A stretch of DNA of 64,000 bases from Rhodopirellula europaea 6C (GTDB taxonomy: Bacteria; Planctomycetota; Planctomycetia; Pirellulales; Pirellulaceae): assembly GCF_000338295.1 (NCBI RefSeq), contig NZ_ANMO01000113.1:33138-97137 (forward strand). The letters run 5' to 3'. Positions 8,685 to 17,574 of the stretch are shown piece after piece (the stretch's first letter is position 1; each line of letters begins with the position of its first letter). A program made the translations under genes and the position numbers. The notes beneath the pieces are model-generated. The model was not told where the DNA came from. It was given only the letters and a program-made list of their open reading frames with translations, and searched no databases.

Positions 8685-10367
8685 ATGAGCAGCGGCGAAC
8701 CATCCACCGACGCAACGGCCGAAACCCCAACTTCGGACGCCCCCGCCCCGGAAGCCTCGGCGGAGGCCACTCAGGCCTCGCAAGAATCGGCTCCGGCTGA
8801 ATCGGCGTCGTCTGCCCCCGCGGAGCAGGCCAAACCGAGCAGCCCCAAGCCGGCCGGGCCGAAGAAAAACAAGGCTCCTCTGCCACGAATCGGCGGCGGT
8901 CCTCTGGCGGCTCGCGGGCAAGGAATCGCGAAACCGGTTTCTCCCGCAGCGGTTTCGACGGAGCAACTCGAAGGCGGCAAGGTCAAACACAAACCGAAAC
9001 GCGGCGGCAAACAAGGCGAGGGCAAATCGGGCGGCAAAGATGCCCCGTTGCCTCGTTTGGCTGGCGAGAAACCTCGCGAAAAAGGCGACAAGCCCTACGT
9101 TCCGCAACAAAAGAAAACCGCGGTTCCCAACGTCCGCGATCAATTGAGCGAAGATCTGCAGGCGGAACTCGAAGCCACTTTGGCGGAAGCCGACTTGGAC
9201 ACAATCCTCGGCGGAAACGCTGGCTTGCCTGATCGCCGCGAACCGCTTGGCGAAGGTGCTCGCGTTCACGCTCAAGTGATCAAGATCCACCAAGACAACG
9301 TGTTCGTCAGCTTGGGTGGCCCCGATGAGGGCACCGTTCCTTTCGAACAGTTCACCGAAGAAGAGCCCACGCCAGGCCAAGCGATCGAAGTCATCGTTCG
9401 CGGGATTAATTCCGAGGACGGACTCTTCTCGTGCAGCTTGCCCGGCAAGGCGACCGAAGTTTCGGACTGGGACGACATCGACGAAGGCAGTGTTGTCGAA
9501 GCCACCATCACCGGCCACAACAACGGCGGCCTGGAATGCAAAGTCGGCAGCGTTCGCGGCTTCATGCCAATCAGCCAAATCTCGGAATACCGAGTCGAAG
9601 ACTGCAGCGAATTCGTCGACCAGAAAATGATCTGCTTAGTCACCGAAGCCAACGCGCGCCGTGGCAACCTAGTTCTTTCGCGCCGTGCAATTCTGGAGCG
9701 GGAACGCGAAGTCAAACGTCAAGAACAACTCGAAAAGATCGAACCAGGCGACATTCTCGAAGGCGTCGTCCGAAGCGTTCGCGACTTTGGTGCATTCGTC
9801 GATGTCGGTGGACTCGATGGTTTGATCCACGTCAGCAAACTCAGCTGGGAACGGATCAAGCATCCAAGCGAAGTGATCGAGGAAGGCCAGAACGTCAAGG
9901 TTCGCGTCGACAAGATCGACAAGCAAACCGGCAAGATGTCACTGACCTATCGCGATTTGCTCGAGAACCCATGGGACTCGGCCGAGTCGATGTTTGCAGT
10001 TGGCTCAGTCCACAAGGGCGAAGTCACTCGCACCGCCGAGTTTGGTGCTTTCGTTCGATTGACCGCCGGTGTGGAAGGCCTCTGCCACATCAGTGAATTG
10101 GCGACGCACCGCGTGTCACGTGTCAGCTCGGTGGTCAACGTTGGCGACGAAGTCGACGTGAAGATCATGAGCTTCGATCGTGATTCACAAAAGGTCGGGT
10201 TGTCGATCAAAGCCGCTCATGCCAAACCGGCTGCGGAAGGCGAGAAGCAGGTCGAAGAAGAAGTCGAACCACCACGCGAATTGGCGGTCAAGGCTTCCCA
10301 CTCCGGTCCTCTCAAGGGCGGCAACGACCGTCCGAGTGGCGGCGAGAAATTCGGCCTCCGCTGGTAA
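8685..10367 (+). CDS. S1 RNA-binding domain protein (ribosomal protein S1-like)
   Basis: A 560-residue protein with a disordered Ala/Pro/Glu/Lys-rich N-terminus (about 1-150) and four S1 (OB-fold) repeats at about 187-250, 265-335, 350-425 and 437-512. The last two are closest to the consensus (VRSVRDFGAFVDVGGLDGLI and TRTAEFGAFVRLTAGVEGL, each followed by an HxS motif). The family binds single-stranded RNA, and S1 itself helps load mRNA on the 30S subunit. Four repeats and the long N-terminal extension differ from the six-repeat S1 of proteobacteria. It could be the organism's S1 or a Tex/YhgF-like accessory factor. An inverted repeat (10383-10411) lies just after the stop codon. Confidence 0.88.
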   Translation: MSSGEPSTDATAETPTSDAPAPEASAEATQASQESAPAESASSAPAEQAKPSSPKPAGPKKNKAPLPRIGGGPLAARGQGIAKPVSPAAVSTEQLEGGKVKHKPKRGGKQGEGKSGGKDAPLPRLAGEKPREKGDKPYVPQQKKTAVPNVRDQLSEDLQAELEATLAEADLDTILGGNAGLPDRREPLGEGARVHAQVIKIHQDNVFVSLGGPDEGTVPFEQFTEEEPTPGQAIEVIVRGINSEDGLFSCSLPGKATEVSDWDDIDEGSVVEATITGHNNGGLECKVGSVRGFMPISQISEYRVEDCSEFVDQKMICLVTEANARRGNLVLSRRAILEREREVKRQEQLEKIEPGDILEGVVRSVRDFGAFVDVGGLDGLIHVSKLSWERIKHPSEVIEEGQNVKVRVDKIDKQTGKMSLTYRDLLENPWDSAESMFAVGSVHKGEVTRTAEFGAFVRLTAGVEGLCHISELATHRVSRVSSVVNVGDEVDVKIMSFDRDSQKVGLSIKAAHAKPAAEGEKQVEEEVEPPRELAVKASHSGPLKGGNDRPSGGEKFGLRW

Positions 10368-10382
10368 GCATCTTCCGGGCGA

Positions 10383-10411
10383 CGTTCGAAGGGAGTCCGT
10401 CTCTTCGAACG
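10383..10411 (+). terminator. Possible terminator hairpin after the S1-domain gene
   Basis: CGTTCGAAG at 10383-10391 is an exact inverted repeat of CTTCGAACG at 10403-10411. There is no T-run; it lies 80 bases before the GTG of the next gene. Confidence 0.4.
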
Positions 10412-10491
10412 ACAAAACCCAGCAAGATTTCGCTGCATGGCATTCAGCATGACGTGCAGATTGGGTACGACCTTCTCCGCAAGGACTCCGT

Positions 10492-11277
10492 GTGCGTTTT
10501 TTGTTTCTCGGCGATGTCGTAGGCAAACCCGGCTATTCCGGCGTGCTTGCGCGGACCGCAGAACTACGCAAGCAACATCGACTCGATGCCGTGGTCATCA
10601 ACGCGGAAAACGCGGCCGATGGCGCGGGCCTGATGCCTCGCCAGTACCGACGTTTGATCGAAGCTGGTGTGGACGTGATGACGATGGGCGATCACTTGTA
10701 TCGCCGAAAAGAAATCATTCCGATCCTGCAATCGAGCCAGCGGATTGTCCGCCCGGCCAACTACCCGGAAAGCTCCTCCGGCCGAACCTGGACGGTGGTG
10801 CAAACTCCCGGTGGCAAACTGGGTGTGATCTCGTTGCTAGGCCGAGTCTTCATGCGACCGGTCGACTGCCCGTTTGCAGCGGTCGACGCTGCCCTCAACG
10901 AAATGGCCGTCGAAAATCCTCGCTGTATCTTGGTCGATGTGCACGCTGAAGCGACCAGCGACAAACAGGTGCTCGGCCGTTATTTGGACGGCCGAGTCAC
11001 CGCGGTGTTGGGCACACACACGCATGTCCCAACGGCGGACAGTTGCGTTCTTCCTGGCGGCACCGCGTTTCAGTGCGACGTTGGAATGAGTGGACCGTAC
11101 GACAGTATCATCGGTCGCGACATCAAACGCGTGACCAACGCCACGATTAGCTTTGAACCGTCGCACTTCCACGTAGCAACACGAGACGTCCGGTTGTGCG
11201 GCGCGATCATCGAAGCCGATGCCGACGGCAAAGCGATCTCGATTGAACGCTTCGAAGACCGAATCGAAACACGTTGA
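10492..11277 (+). CDS. YmdB-family metallophosphoesterase (cyclic-nucleotide phosphodiesterase)
   Basis: A 261-residue protein of the TIGR00282/YmdB family, dinuclear-metal phosphodiesterases that act on 2',3'- or 3',5'-cyclic nucleotides. Visible motifs are GDVVGKPG at 7-14, NAENAADGAG near 38, VDVHAEATSDK near 150 and GTHTHVPTAD near 176. The start is GTG, fixed by the family's usual MRxLFxGDVVG beginning. Oddity: the usual GNH segment reads GDHLYRRKE here, with Asp replacing the metal-binding Asn. It lies downstream of the S1 gene in the same direction and may be co-transcribed, which would fit an RNA-metabolism theme. Family call is sure; activity is not shown. Confidence 0.9.
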   Translation: MRFLFLGDVVGKPGYSGVLARTAELRKQHRLDAVVINAENAADGAGLMPRQYRRLIEAGVDVMTMGDHLYRRKEIIPILQSSQRIVRPANYPESSSGRTWTVVQTPGGKLGVISLLGRVFMRPVDCPFAAVDAALNEMAVENPRCILVDVHAEATSDKQVLGRYLDGRVTAVLGTHTHVPTADSCVLPGGTAFQCDVGMSGPYDSIIGRDIKRVTNATISFEPSHFHVATRDVRLCGAIIEADADGKAISIERFEDRIETR

Positions 11278-11322
11278 ATGTATCATGGTGGTCCCCCACC
11301 GTGAGTCGCGAAAGCCATTTCG

Positions 11323-11358
11323 CTTTCGTCTCGGTGGAAAATCACGGAGCTACAGTTT
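11323..11358 (+). repeat. Dispersed intergenic repeat B, diverged copy
   Basis: Shares CGTCTCGGTGG and GGAGCTACAG with copies at 7764 and 7914. The second stem arm is mutated, so the hairpin is weakened. Confidence 0.6.
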
Positions 11359-11362
11359 GTCG

Positions 11363-11414
11363 TAGGCCATGTCTCACATGGCACCCGAGCCGATGCTTTG
11401 GAACAAAGCAAGGC
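11363..11414 (+). repeat. Dispersed two-hairpin intergenic repeat A
   Basis: TAGGCCATGTCTCACATGGC, then GAGCCGATGCTTTGG, AACAAAGC and AAGGC. It sits directly after a repeat B copy, the same B-then-A order as at 7764-7862. The remainder of 11278-11567 shows no gene. Confidence 0.8.
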
Positions 11415-11567
11415 ATCCCCCCCTCCACCACAATGAAACTAGCATCAGCCCCCAAAGCCCAACGCACCAAACACCGCCTGCCACAACAACGCCCAATCTT
11501 AGAAATCAACGCTTGCGTCAATCTCGTCCGATCACTCAGCGTGGACTGCTGGGTCCTCTGCCCCCGA

Positions 11568-13160
11568 CTATGCAGCCGCTTCCAAAGAGAAATCACCGTC
11601 CGCGAAAGATGCGATTGATAGGCTGCGGTTTCGGTGCTCGATGGTCGCCTCGATTTCTTCCAGCACGCTCTTTCGCGTCATTCCCGCGGGTTTTCGCCAG
11701 ACCGGTTTCTCACGTCGAACATCGGATGGCTTGACTGGATTCAAATTGGCGCGATCAAAGGTCGATGCCTCCACCGCGATTTGCCTCATGATGTCGAACG
11801 AATGTCCGGCGGCGGCCGACTTGGCTTGCTTGCGTGCGATGCTCAATCGAGTCTCTGATGCAGCCAGCAGATCATTGATGATTGTCAGACGTTCGCCATA
11901 GAAAGCTTTCGAGCTAGCAAGCTTCGCTTCCAATGTTTTGATTTTCTCGTTTTGCTTTGCCTTTTCAGCATCAATGGCAGCATTCAACTTCACAACTTCG
12001 CTCGCGGCCTTATCACCCACGGCATCTTTCAATTCACTCGCCAAAGTCGAATTTCCAAAATCGCTTTCGGAGTCACGACGAAGTTCTTTGATGTCCTTCT
12101 CCCAAACCTTGCACCACCAAAGCGAACGCTTGACCAGATCACGAACTTTGTCCAAGTCGTAAATCGTGATGTCAGAACTCTTCACCAATCGCGTTGGACC
12201 ATCTTCCATCTGACGCCGAATCGTATCACCGTCTCGATGCGATCCAGGCCCCAACAACTTCTTTTTGTACCCTTCGATCATCGCGTCAATACCGAGACGC
12301 CCCGTCAGTGGTTGAAAATTTGCGTCCTTTCCAAGAAGCAAGTCTGTTAGTCCGGCGACCATTCCAGCCAGTGCGTTGAGAGCACCCAGAGATTTCTTAA
12401 GGACATGCATCGGGCTGATACTGGCGTGCATGACAATGCCACCAAAAGCCAGCGATAGCGTTGTCTTGACGACTCGCCAAAGTCCACCGGCTACCAGCAA
12501 TTGATTCTCTAAACTGCTTTGCGGACCATTTGCTGCGGCATCGTCGTAAATGTTATTGATCAAATCAGCTTTGGCCGCGTACTCACCAAAGTATTTGTTT
12601 TGATACAGACGATCCGCGGCGGAGTTGCCGATCCCTTGAACGATCAGAAATGCCTTGCGAAGGTTTCCAAGGTTTCGGTCCGACGCGATCTTCTGATATT
12701 TCTCTTTCAAGAACTGAAGACCATTCCAGAATTCATCGTCGCTCAATGTCGACAGCATTCGAGCTCGGTCAGCATCACTGACGACATCGGCAAATCGATG
12801 GCTGGCTGAAGCAATCGGAAATTTCGTGGCAGGAAGGGCAGGATTCGCCGCGGCGAGTTGGTGAAAATTGGGCGATGCAGCAGCTTGCGACGCATGAGGG
12901 CCAGGCCGATTGTGTGATTGAAAACAGCTAAGCCACATTCCCCGGAATTCCTGGTACTCAGGCTCGGTCAGCGACTGGACCCACTTGAAGTTGAACTGAG
13001 CGTACGCCCAGTCGACTTCACGCAGCCGAGTGAAACTTGATCCAAAGTTCGTGCCAATTTCTTGAATCAATCGATCCAGAGCAATCAACTTCGGTTTGTT
13101 TGCGCCTTTAAACGGATTGACGTTCCGTTTGACGACTTCCCACATGCGATCGAAATTCAT
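11568..13160 (-). CDS. Hypothetical protein with central hydrophobic region and C-terminal coiled coil
   Basis: A 530-residue protein I do not recognise. It has a polar N-terminal half and a hydrophobic glycine-rich stretch at about 225-275, which could be two membrane helices. A Lys/Glu/Ala-rich region predicted to be coiled coil covers about 390-450 (AAIDAEKAKQNEKIKTLEAK). The C-terminus is acidic. There is no signal peptide. Base composition appears less GC-rich than in neighbouring genes (many AAA, TTT and AAT codons), which may mark an acquired gene. It is flanked by the A and B repeats on its 3' side and by a 200-base gap before the secA-like gene. The ATG at 13160 opens the frame. Confidence 0.7.
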   Translation of the reverse strand: MNFDRMWEVVKRNVNPFKGANKPKLIALDRLIQEIGTNFGSSFTRLREVDWAYAQFNFKWVQSLTEPEYQEFRGMWLSCFQSHNRPGPHASQAAASPNFHQLAAANPALPATKFPIASASHRFADVVSDADRARMLSTLSDDEFWNGLQFLKEKYQKIASDRNLGNLRKAFLIVQGIGNSAADRLYQNKYFGEYAAKADLINNIYDDAAANGPQSSLENQLLVAGGLWRVVKTTLSLAFGGIVMHASISPMHVLKKSLGALNALAGMVAGLTDLLLGKDANFQPLTGRLGIDAMIEGYKKKLLGPGSHRDGDTIRRQMEDGPTRLVKSSDITIYDLDKVRDLVKRSLWWCKVWEKDIKELRRDSESDFGNSTLASELKDAVGDKAASEVVKLNAAIDAEKAKQNEKIKTLEAKLASSKAFYGERLTIINDLLAASETRLSIARKQAKSAAAGHSFDIMRQIAVEASTFDRANLNPVKPSDVRREKPVWRKPAGMTRKSVLEEIEATIEHRNRSLSIASFADGDFSLEAAA

Positions 13161-13360
13161 GTGCCCATGACCGTAGAAGGCGAAGCGAATTGTCCAAGAC
13201 CTTGCCGGTTTTATCGGTTATGCGGCCGGCTTCGTTTAACGGAATGTTCGACGTTGTTGCGGTGACAACGTATCCGAAGTCAATTCGCTCGGCCGCCGTC
13301 CGAATTCCGGCGAATCCGGCTACGCAAGACGAAACAGTTAACAACCAAACGAGCCCAGAA

Positions 13361-15550
13361 TCAGTCCGGAGTATCCAGGTAGGGATCCTGTCCGATTTCA
13401 CGCTGCATTTTCTTGCGTTCCTTCTCGTGGTGCATCAACACCATTCGATCACGGAAGTGACGGCGTTCAACTTTGCGTTGAGCCTTGTGGAACATGGCTG
13501 CCAACCGATCGACGCTGCCGCTGGTCGCTTCACCGCGTTTCTTGAGCTTCTCGTATTTGATCGCCCCGTAGCCACCTTTCAATATGTCATCGTCCAACGA
13601 CAAATATTGGCGGTAGGATCCCCGGTCACCTTGGCGGCCACAACGACCGATCAACTGACGGTCAATCCGTGCCGCATCATGGAGCTCGGTACAGATCACA
13701 TGCATCCCGCCGATCTGTTCAACGTCGTTGGAAAGCTTGATGTCGGTACCACGGCCCGCCATGTTGGTCGCGACGGTCACTTTCCCGCGACCACCAGCTT
13801 CGGCCACGATCTCAGCTTCGCGTTCCACGTTGTTCGCGTTCAAAACCTCGTGCTCGATGCCAAGGTCGTCCAACAATTTCGACAGCAGAACACTTTTGTC
13901 GATCGAGCGAGTTCCGACCAAGACCGGTCGACCGGTCGCGTGGATTTCCTCGACCTCTTTCGCGATCGCTTCGAATTTTGAATTGAGTGTTCCAAACACT
14001 CGAGACGGCAACTGAATGCGTTGAGGCGGTCGGTTGGTTGGAACACGAACGACCGGTGTGCGATAGATCTTTCGAAGCTCGCCGGCACTGGTCGCCGCCG
14101 TACCGGTCATCCCCGCCAAGTGCGGGTATCGCAAGAACAAATCCTGGACGGTGATTCGAGCGGCTTGCCCCGTCGGGACGCTGATCTCAACGCCTTCTTT
14201 GGCTTCAATGGATTGGTGAATGCCATCTCGCCATTTACGACCTTCCGCCAATCGTCCCGTGAACTCATCGACGATCACAATCTCGTCGATGTTGGGATCC
14301 TTCTCGCTCGGACGAATCACGTACTGGCGATCCAACAAGAATTCCCGATGCGTTTTAATTGATCGTTCGATGTACTCGTACATATCGACCAATCCCATCG
14401 TGCGAACAAGATCGCTCTTTGGCAAAGCACGGACCTTGCTTCGTCCGCGGGCGGTCAGTTCGTAGCGTTTGGTTTCGTCATCGATTTCGAAGTGTTCGTC
14501 GAGTTCAAACAGCGGAGCGTTCTCAGCGGCCCACTTGTAAGTTTCGATGATCTGATCGCGAACCGTGTCTTCGATGCTGCCGATGATTAGCGGCGTACGA
14601 GCCTCATCGATGAGGATACTGTCCGCCTCGTCAACCAAACAGAAGTGCATCCCTCGCATCACGACTTGGTCACCTGAATTGCTGAAACCGCCGTCGCCGG
14701 AGCCCAACATTTCGGTTTGCATTCGGTTCTGGGCTCGCAACAACAAACGGTCACGCAGAAAGTCGAACCCGAATTCTTTTGCCGTCCCGTAGGTGATCGC
14801 GGCACCGTAACTCTTGCGGCGTGCACCTTGATCGTCTTCGGTTTGTATAATGCCGACGGAAACGCCCAGCATCTCAAACAGCGGCATCATCCACTCGGCA
14901 TCTCGTTTGGCCAAGTAATCGTTGACCGTTGCCAGGTGAGCGCCTTTGCCAACCAGGCTGTGCAGATACAACGGCAGCGTCGCGGTCAACGTTTTACCTT
15001 CCCCGGTTTGCATCTCGGTGATGTGGCCTTCGAACAATGCGATGCCACCGAGAATCTGAACGTCGTAGTGACGCATCGACAAACTTCGCCGGCCCGCTTC
15101 GCGACATAGCGCGTAGGCTTCGGGCAACAGCTCACCGAGTTTCTCACCGGCCATCGCGCGGTAACGAAGAGCCAAACTACGTTTGCGCAGCGTTTGGTCG
15201 TCTTCCGCCTGCAAGGTCGACTCGAGAGCGTTGACGCGGGCCAATTGGCGTTGCCAACGGACCATTCTCGGCCGCCAGTTCGACGCCTTGGTCCACTTCT
15301 TCTTATTCGCAGATGGGTCACTGGATCGGCGCACGACCGCTTCTTGTGTCGTTTCGACATCGTTGCCGGCGTCTTCCAATGGCTCATTGGGTGCCAATGG
15401 GTCAAGCGCAGTGGATTCGGAAAGAACAGGATCGGGCGGCGTCCAGTTCGGGTCGGGGCCGGTTTCCTCCGTCGAGCTGGAGGAGAGCGGGACACCGGAT
15501 GGATCCAATTCGTTTGGGTTGGTCGTTTCGCGAGCGGAAGATTCGGACAT
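13361..15550 (-). CDS. SecA-like preprotein translocase ATPase, short form
   Basis: A 729-residue SecA-family ATPase from the ATG at 15550; an in-frame TTG lies four codons earlier. After a disordered 90-residue N-terminus come Walker A (MQTGEGKT, 180-187), TVNDYLAKRD, TYGTAKEFGFDFLRD, Walker B (LVDEADSILIDEART) and, near the end, TNMAGRGTDIKL and QLIGRCGRQGDRG. Only about 80 residues follow the last motif. Full SecA is around 850-900 residues, so most of the helical wing/scaffold and the C-terminal zinc-binding tail are missing. It is therefore better read as an accessory SecA-like motor than as the housekeeping SecA, which should be elsewhere in the genome. All ATPase motifs are intact, so it is probably active. 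Confidence 0.88.
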   Translation of the reverse strand: MSESSARETTNPNELDPSGVPLSSSSTEETGPDPNWTPPDPVLSESTALDPLAPNEPLEDAGNDVETTQEAVVRRSSDPSANKKKWTKASNWRPRMVRWQRQLARVNALESTLQAEDDQTLRKRSLALRYRAMAGEKLGELLPEAYALCREAGRRSLSMRHYDVQILGGIALFEGHITEMQTGEGKTLTATLPLYLHSLVGKGAHLATVNDYLAKRDAEWMMPLFEMLGVSVGIIQTEDDQGARRKSYGAAITYGTAKEFGFDFLRDRLLLRAQNRMQTEMLGSGDGGFSNSGDQVVMRGMHFCLVDEADSILIDEARTPLIIGSIEDTVRDQIIETYKWAAENAPLFELDEHFEIDDETKRYELTARGRSKVRALPKSDLVRTMGLVDMYEYIERSIKTHREFLLDRQYVIRPSEKDPNIDEIVIVDEFTGRLAEGRKWRDGIHQSIEAKEGVEISVPTGQAARITVQDLFLRYPHLAGMTGTAATSAGELRKIYRTPVVRVPTNRPPQRIQLPSRVFGTLNSKFEAIAKEVEEIHATGRPVLVGTRSIDKSVLLSKLLDDLGIEHEVLNANNVEREAEIVAEAGGRGKVTVATNMAGRGTDIKLSNDVEQIGGMHVICTELHDAARIDRQLIGRCGRQGDRGSYRQYLSLDDDILKGGYGAIKYEKLKKRGEATSGSVDRLAAMFHKAQRKVERRHFRDRMVLMHHEKERKKMQREIGQDPYLDTPD

Positions 15551-15815
15551 CGAGCGGGCCAACGGAAAGAAAAGCGATGCAAAGAATTACCATTTTTACG
15601 CACGAGAGCGCGCGTAGAGCGACCTCCAATCGCCGTGAAACACCATTTTATCTGACTTTGAGGAAAGATAGCGAACTTGTACCACAGGTGGGGTTCAAAA
15701 CAGGCAATCTGCGTCGGCTGTTCCTAGGGTAGGGCTGGTTCTGAATGGTCCGCTGAATCTGGTCGAAACAGTTAACCAGATGAATCCCGTGTTCCCGGAC
15801 TACACGAGAGTACCA

Positions 15816-17339
15816 ATGGAAACGAAAAAAACGACGAAATGGAAGTTGCTCGCGTTGGCAGCCATGCTGTCAGCTGGATCTGCCTCGGCGGCGGATCAAG
15901 GCAACTCGGACATCAATCAGTACTACACCGGTGCTGCTCCAGTGACCGCAGAGGAAGGCGAAATCGTTTATGACGATGTCGACTACTCCGCGGACAACAT
16001 GGCGGCATCGTTCTACGGCGACGAAGCTCAATCGCTTCAGCCAGTTGCCTTCGTTGGCGACCATCAAGGAAGTAGCGTTCCAACGCCTGCTCCCATGATG
16101 AACGATCCCTACGCCATGAGCACCGGCAGCGGATGCAGCACGGGCGATTGTGGCAACAGCTACGACATGGGCAGCTCCTACGAGATGGCCAGCAGCTGTG
16201 GATCGTCTTGCGGCGGAGACTGTGGCAAATGTCGCAAGCGTCCCGTTCGCAAGATGATGCAAAAGCATGACATGTGGATGACTGCCGAAGCGTTGCTGTG
16301 GTTCACACAAGCTCGCTCGACCACTCCTTTGATCACTCAAAACGCGACTGGTGCGGCTCCTGAATTGGACGTCCCCGGCACGACCACCATCTTCGGTGGC
16401 GACGAATCCTTGGGCGGCGACCTGTCGGCTGGATTCCGCATCGACATCGGCAAGAACCTCAGCGATGACTTTGGTGTCGGCGGTCGTTTCTGGTGGCTCA
16501 GCGAAAGCAGCGAAAGCGCCAGCTCGGGCGGAATCGTCAACGGTGCTGCCAACTCGTTTGGTCGCCCGTTCTATGACACCAACATCCCGTCGGACAACAG
16601 CATTCTGATTGCGAACACGGGAGTCGCCGGCAGCGATGACTTCGAAGGTTCGTTCTCGGCTGAAAGCTCGCTCGACATCTACGCAGCGGAAGCCTACGCT
16701 CGCATGAAAATGCTCAGCGGTTCAGGATTCCGCACCGACTTGATCGGTGGTTTCTCGCACTTCGGTATCGACGATACCTTGAGCGTGAACAGCACCAGCA
16801 TCCAAACGACGGATGCCTTGGGTGGACTCGTCGGCGACCGTACCGACATCAGCGACTTGATCGAAACCGAAAACCGATTCTTCGGTGGTCAAATTGGTTT
16901 CGAAAGCCAAATCAATCGTGGCAAGTGGTCGTTCAAGACGTTGACCAAGGTTCACTTGGGCAACATGGAACAAATCTACCGTGGCACCGGCTTGCGTACG
17001 TTCACCACTGGTGGCGTTCCAGCCGATTCGACCAACGGTGGTGTTCTCGCCTTGGGCGACACGTTCAACACGACTGCACTGGACGAAGACAAGTTCACCT
17101 TCGCACCCGAAGCGAACGTGAAGCTGGCTTACCAGTTCCGTCCGAACGTTTCGATGTCCGTTGGCTACAGCTTCATCTACTGGGATGACGTTTTGTTGGC
17201 CGGCGACAACATCAACAACGTTTACAACGGCGACGCGATCACCTCGCCACCCGCTGCACTGGCTCAGCCAGCCTCAGAACGCAAGGACAGTTCCTTGTAC
17301 ACCCACGGCATCGACCTCGGTTGTGTCATCGACTTCTAA
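15816..17339 (+). CDS. Outer-membrane beta-barrel protein, BBP7-like
   Basis: A 507-residue exported protein. A signal peptide covers about residues 1-25 (KWKLLALAAMLSAGSASA). A Gly/Ser/Cys-rich linker at about 105-150 contains eight cysteines. From DMWMTAEALLWFTQ the alternating polar/aromatic pattern of a beta barrel runs to the C-terminus, which ends in Phe (GIDLGCVIDF). The WMTAEALLWF start and length match the planctomycete BBP7 (beta barrel porin-7) family. The ATG at 15816 gives a compact signal peptide; another ATG lies 12 codons upstream. The gene is divergent from the secA-like gene and ends at a strong terminator, so it is monocistronic. Porin function is inferred from the family. 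Confidence 0.8.
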   Translation: METKKTTKWKLLALAAMLSAGSASAADQGNSDINQYYTGAAPVTAEEGEIVYDDVDYSADNMAASFYGDEAQSLQPVAFVGDHQGSSVPTPAPMMNDPYAMSTGSGCSTGDCGNSYDMGSSYEMASSCGSSCGGDCGKCRKRPVRKMMQKHDMWMTAEALLWFTQARSTTPLITQNATGAAPELDVPGTTTIFGGDESLGGDLSAGFRIDIGKNLSDDFGVGGRFWWLSESSESASSGGIVNGAANSFGRPFYDTNIPSDNSILIANTGVAGSDDFEGSFSAESSLDIYAAEAYARMKMLSGSGFRTDLIGGFSHFGIDDTLSVNSTSIQTTDALGGLVGDRTDISDLIETENRFFGGQIGFESQINRGKWSFKTLTKVHLGNMEQIYRGTGLRTFTTGGVPADSTNGGVLALGDTFNTTALDEDKFTFAPEANVKLAYQFRPNVSMSVGYSFIYWDDVLLAGDNINNVYNGDAITSPPAALAQPASERKDSSLYTHGIDLGCVIDF

Positions 17340-17456
17340 GCTGAACTCGGCAGGAGCTTCCAGTTCCTGATAGGCGGTAGGTTCTGCCGGGTGGACTCCG
17401 GTTTGATAACTGTCCGGGGTTCCAAGTCGGAGACTGCTCGGCGAAAGCGAATCGAG

Positions 17457-17490
17457 ACGTGCGGGGATTTCAATCCTCGCACGTTTTTTT
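17457..17490 (+). terminator. Rho-independent terminator after the BBP7-like gene
   Basis: ACGTGCG-GGATT pairs with AATCC-CGCACGT (17457-17484), followed by a T-run to 17490. Confidence 0.85.
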
Positions 17491-17574
17491 ATGCGCTGAC
17501 AACACGGCTGAAAACGACAACGCTTGCAACCAACAACGCGTCCGCACAATGCAACGCTAAGCGGCTTGTTCTGA

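Noticed and set aside
13108..13401. 97-residue minus-strand ORF with a hydrophobic N-terminal part
   Set aside because: It starts with GTG inside the secA-like gene and overlaps the start of the 530-residue gene by about 50 bases; overlapping both neighbours makes a real gene unlikely.
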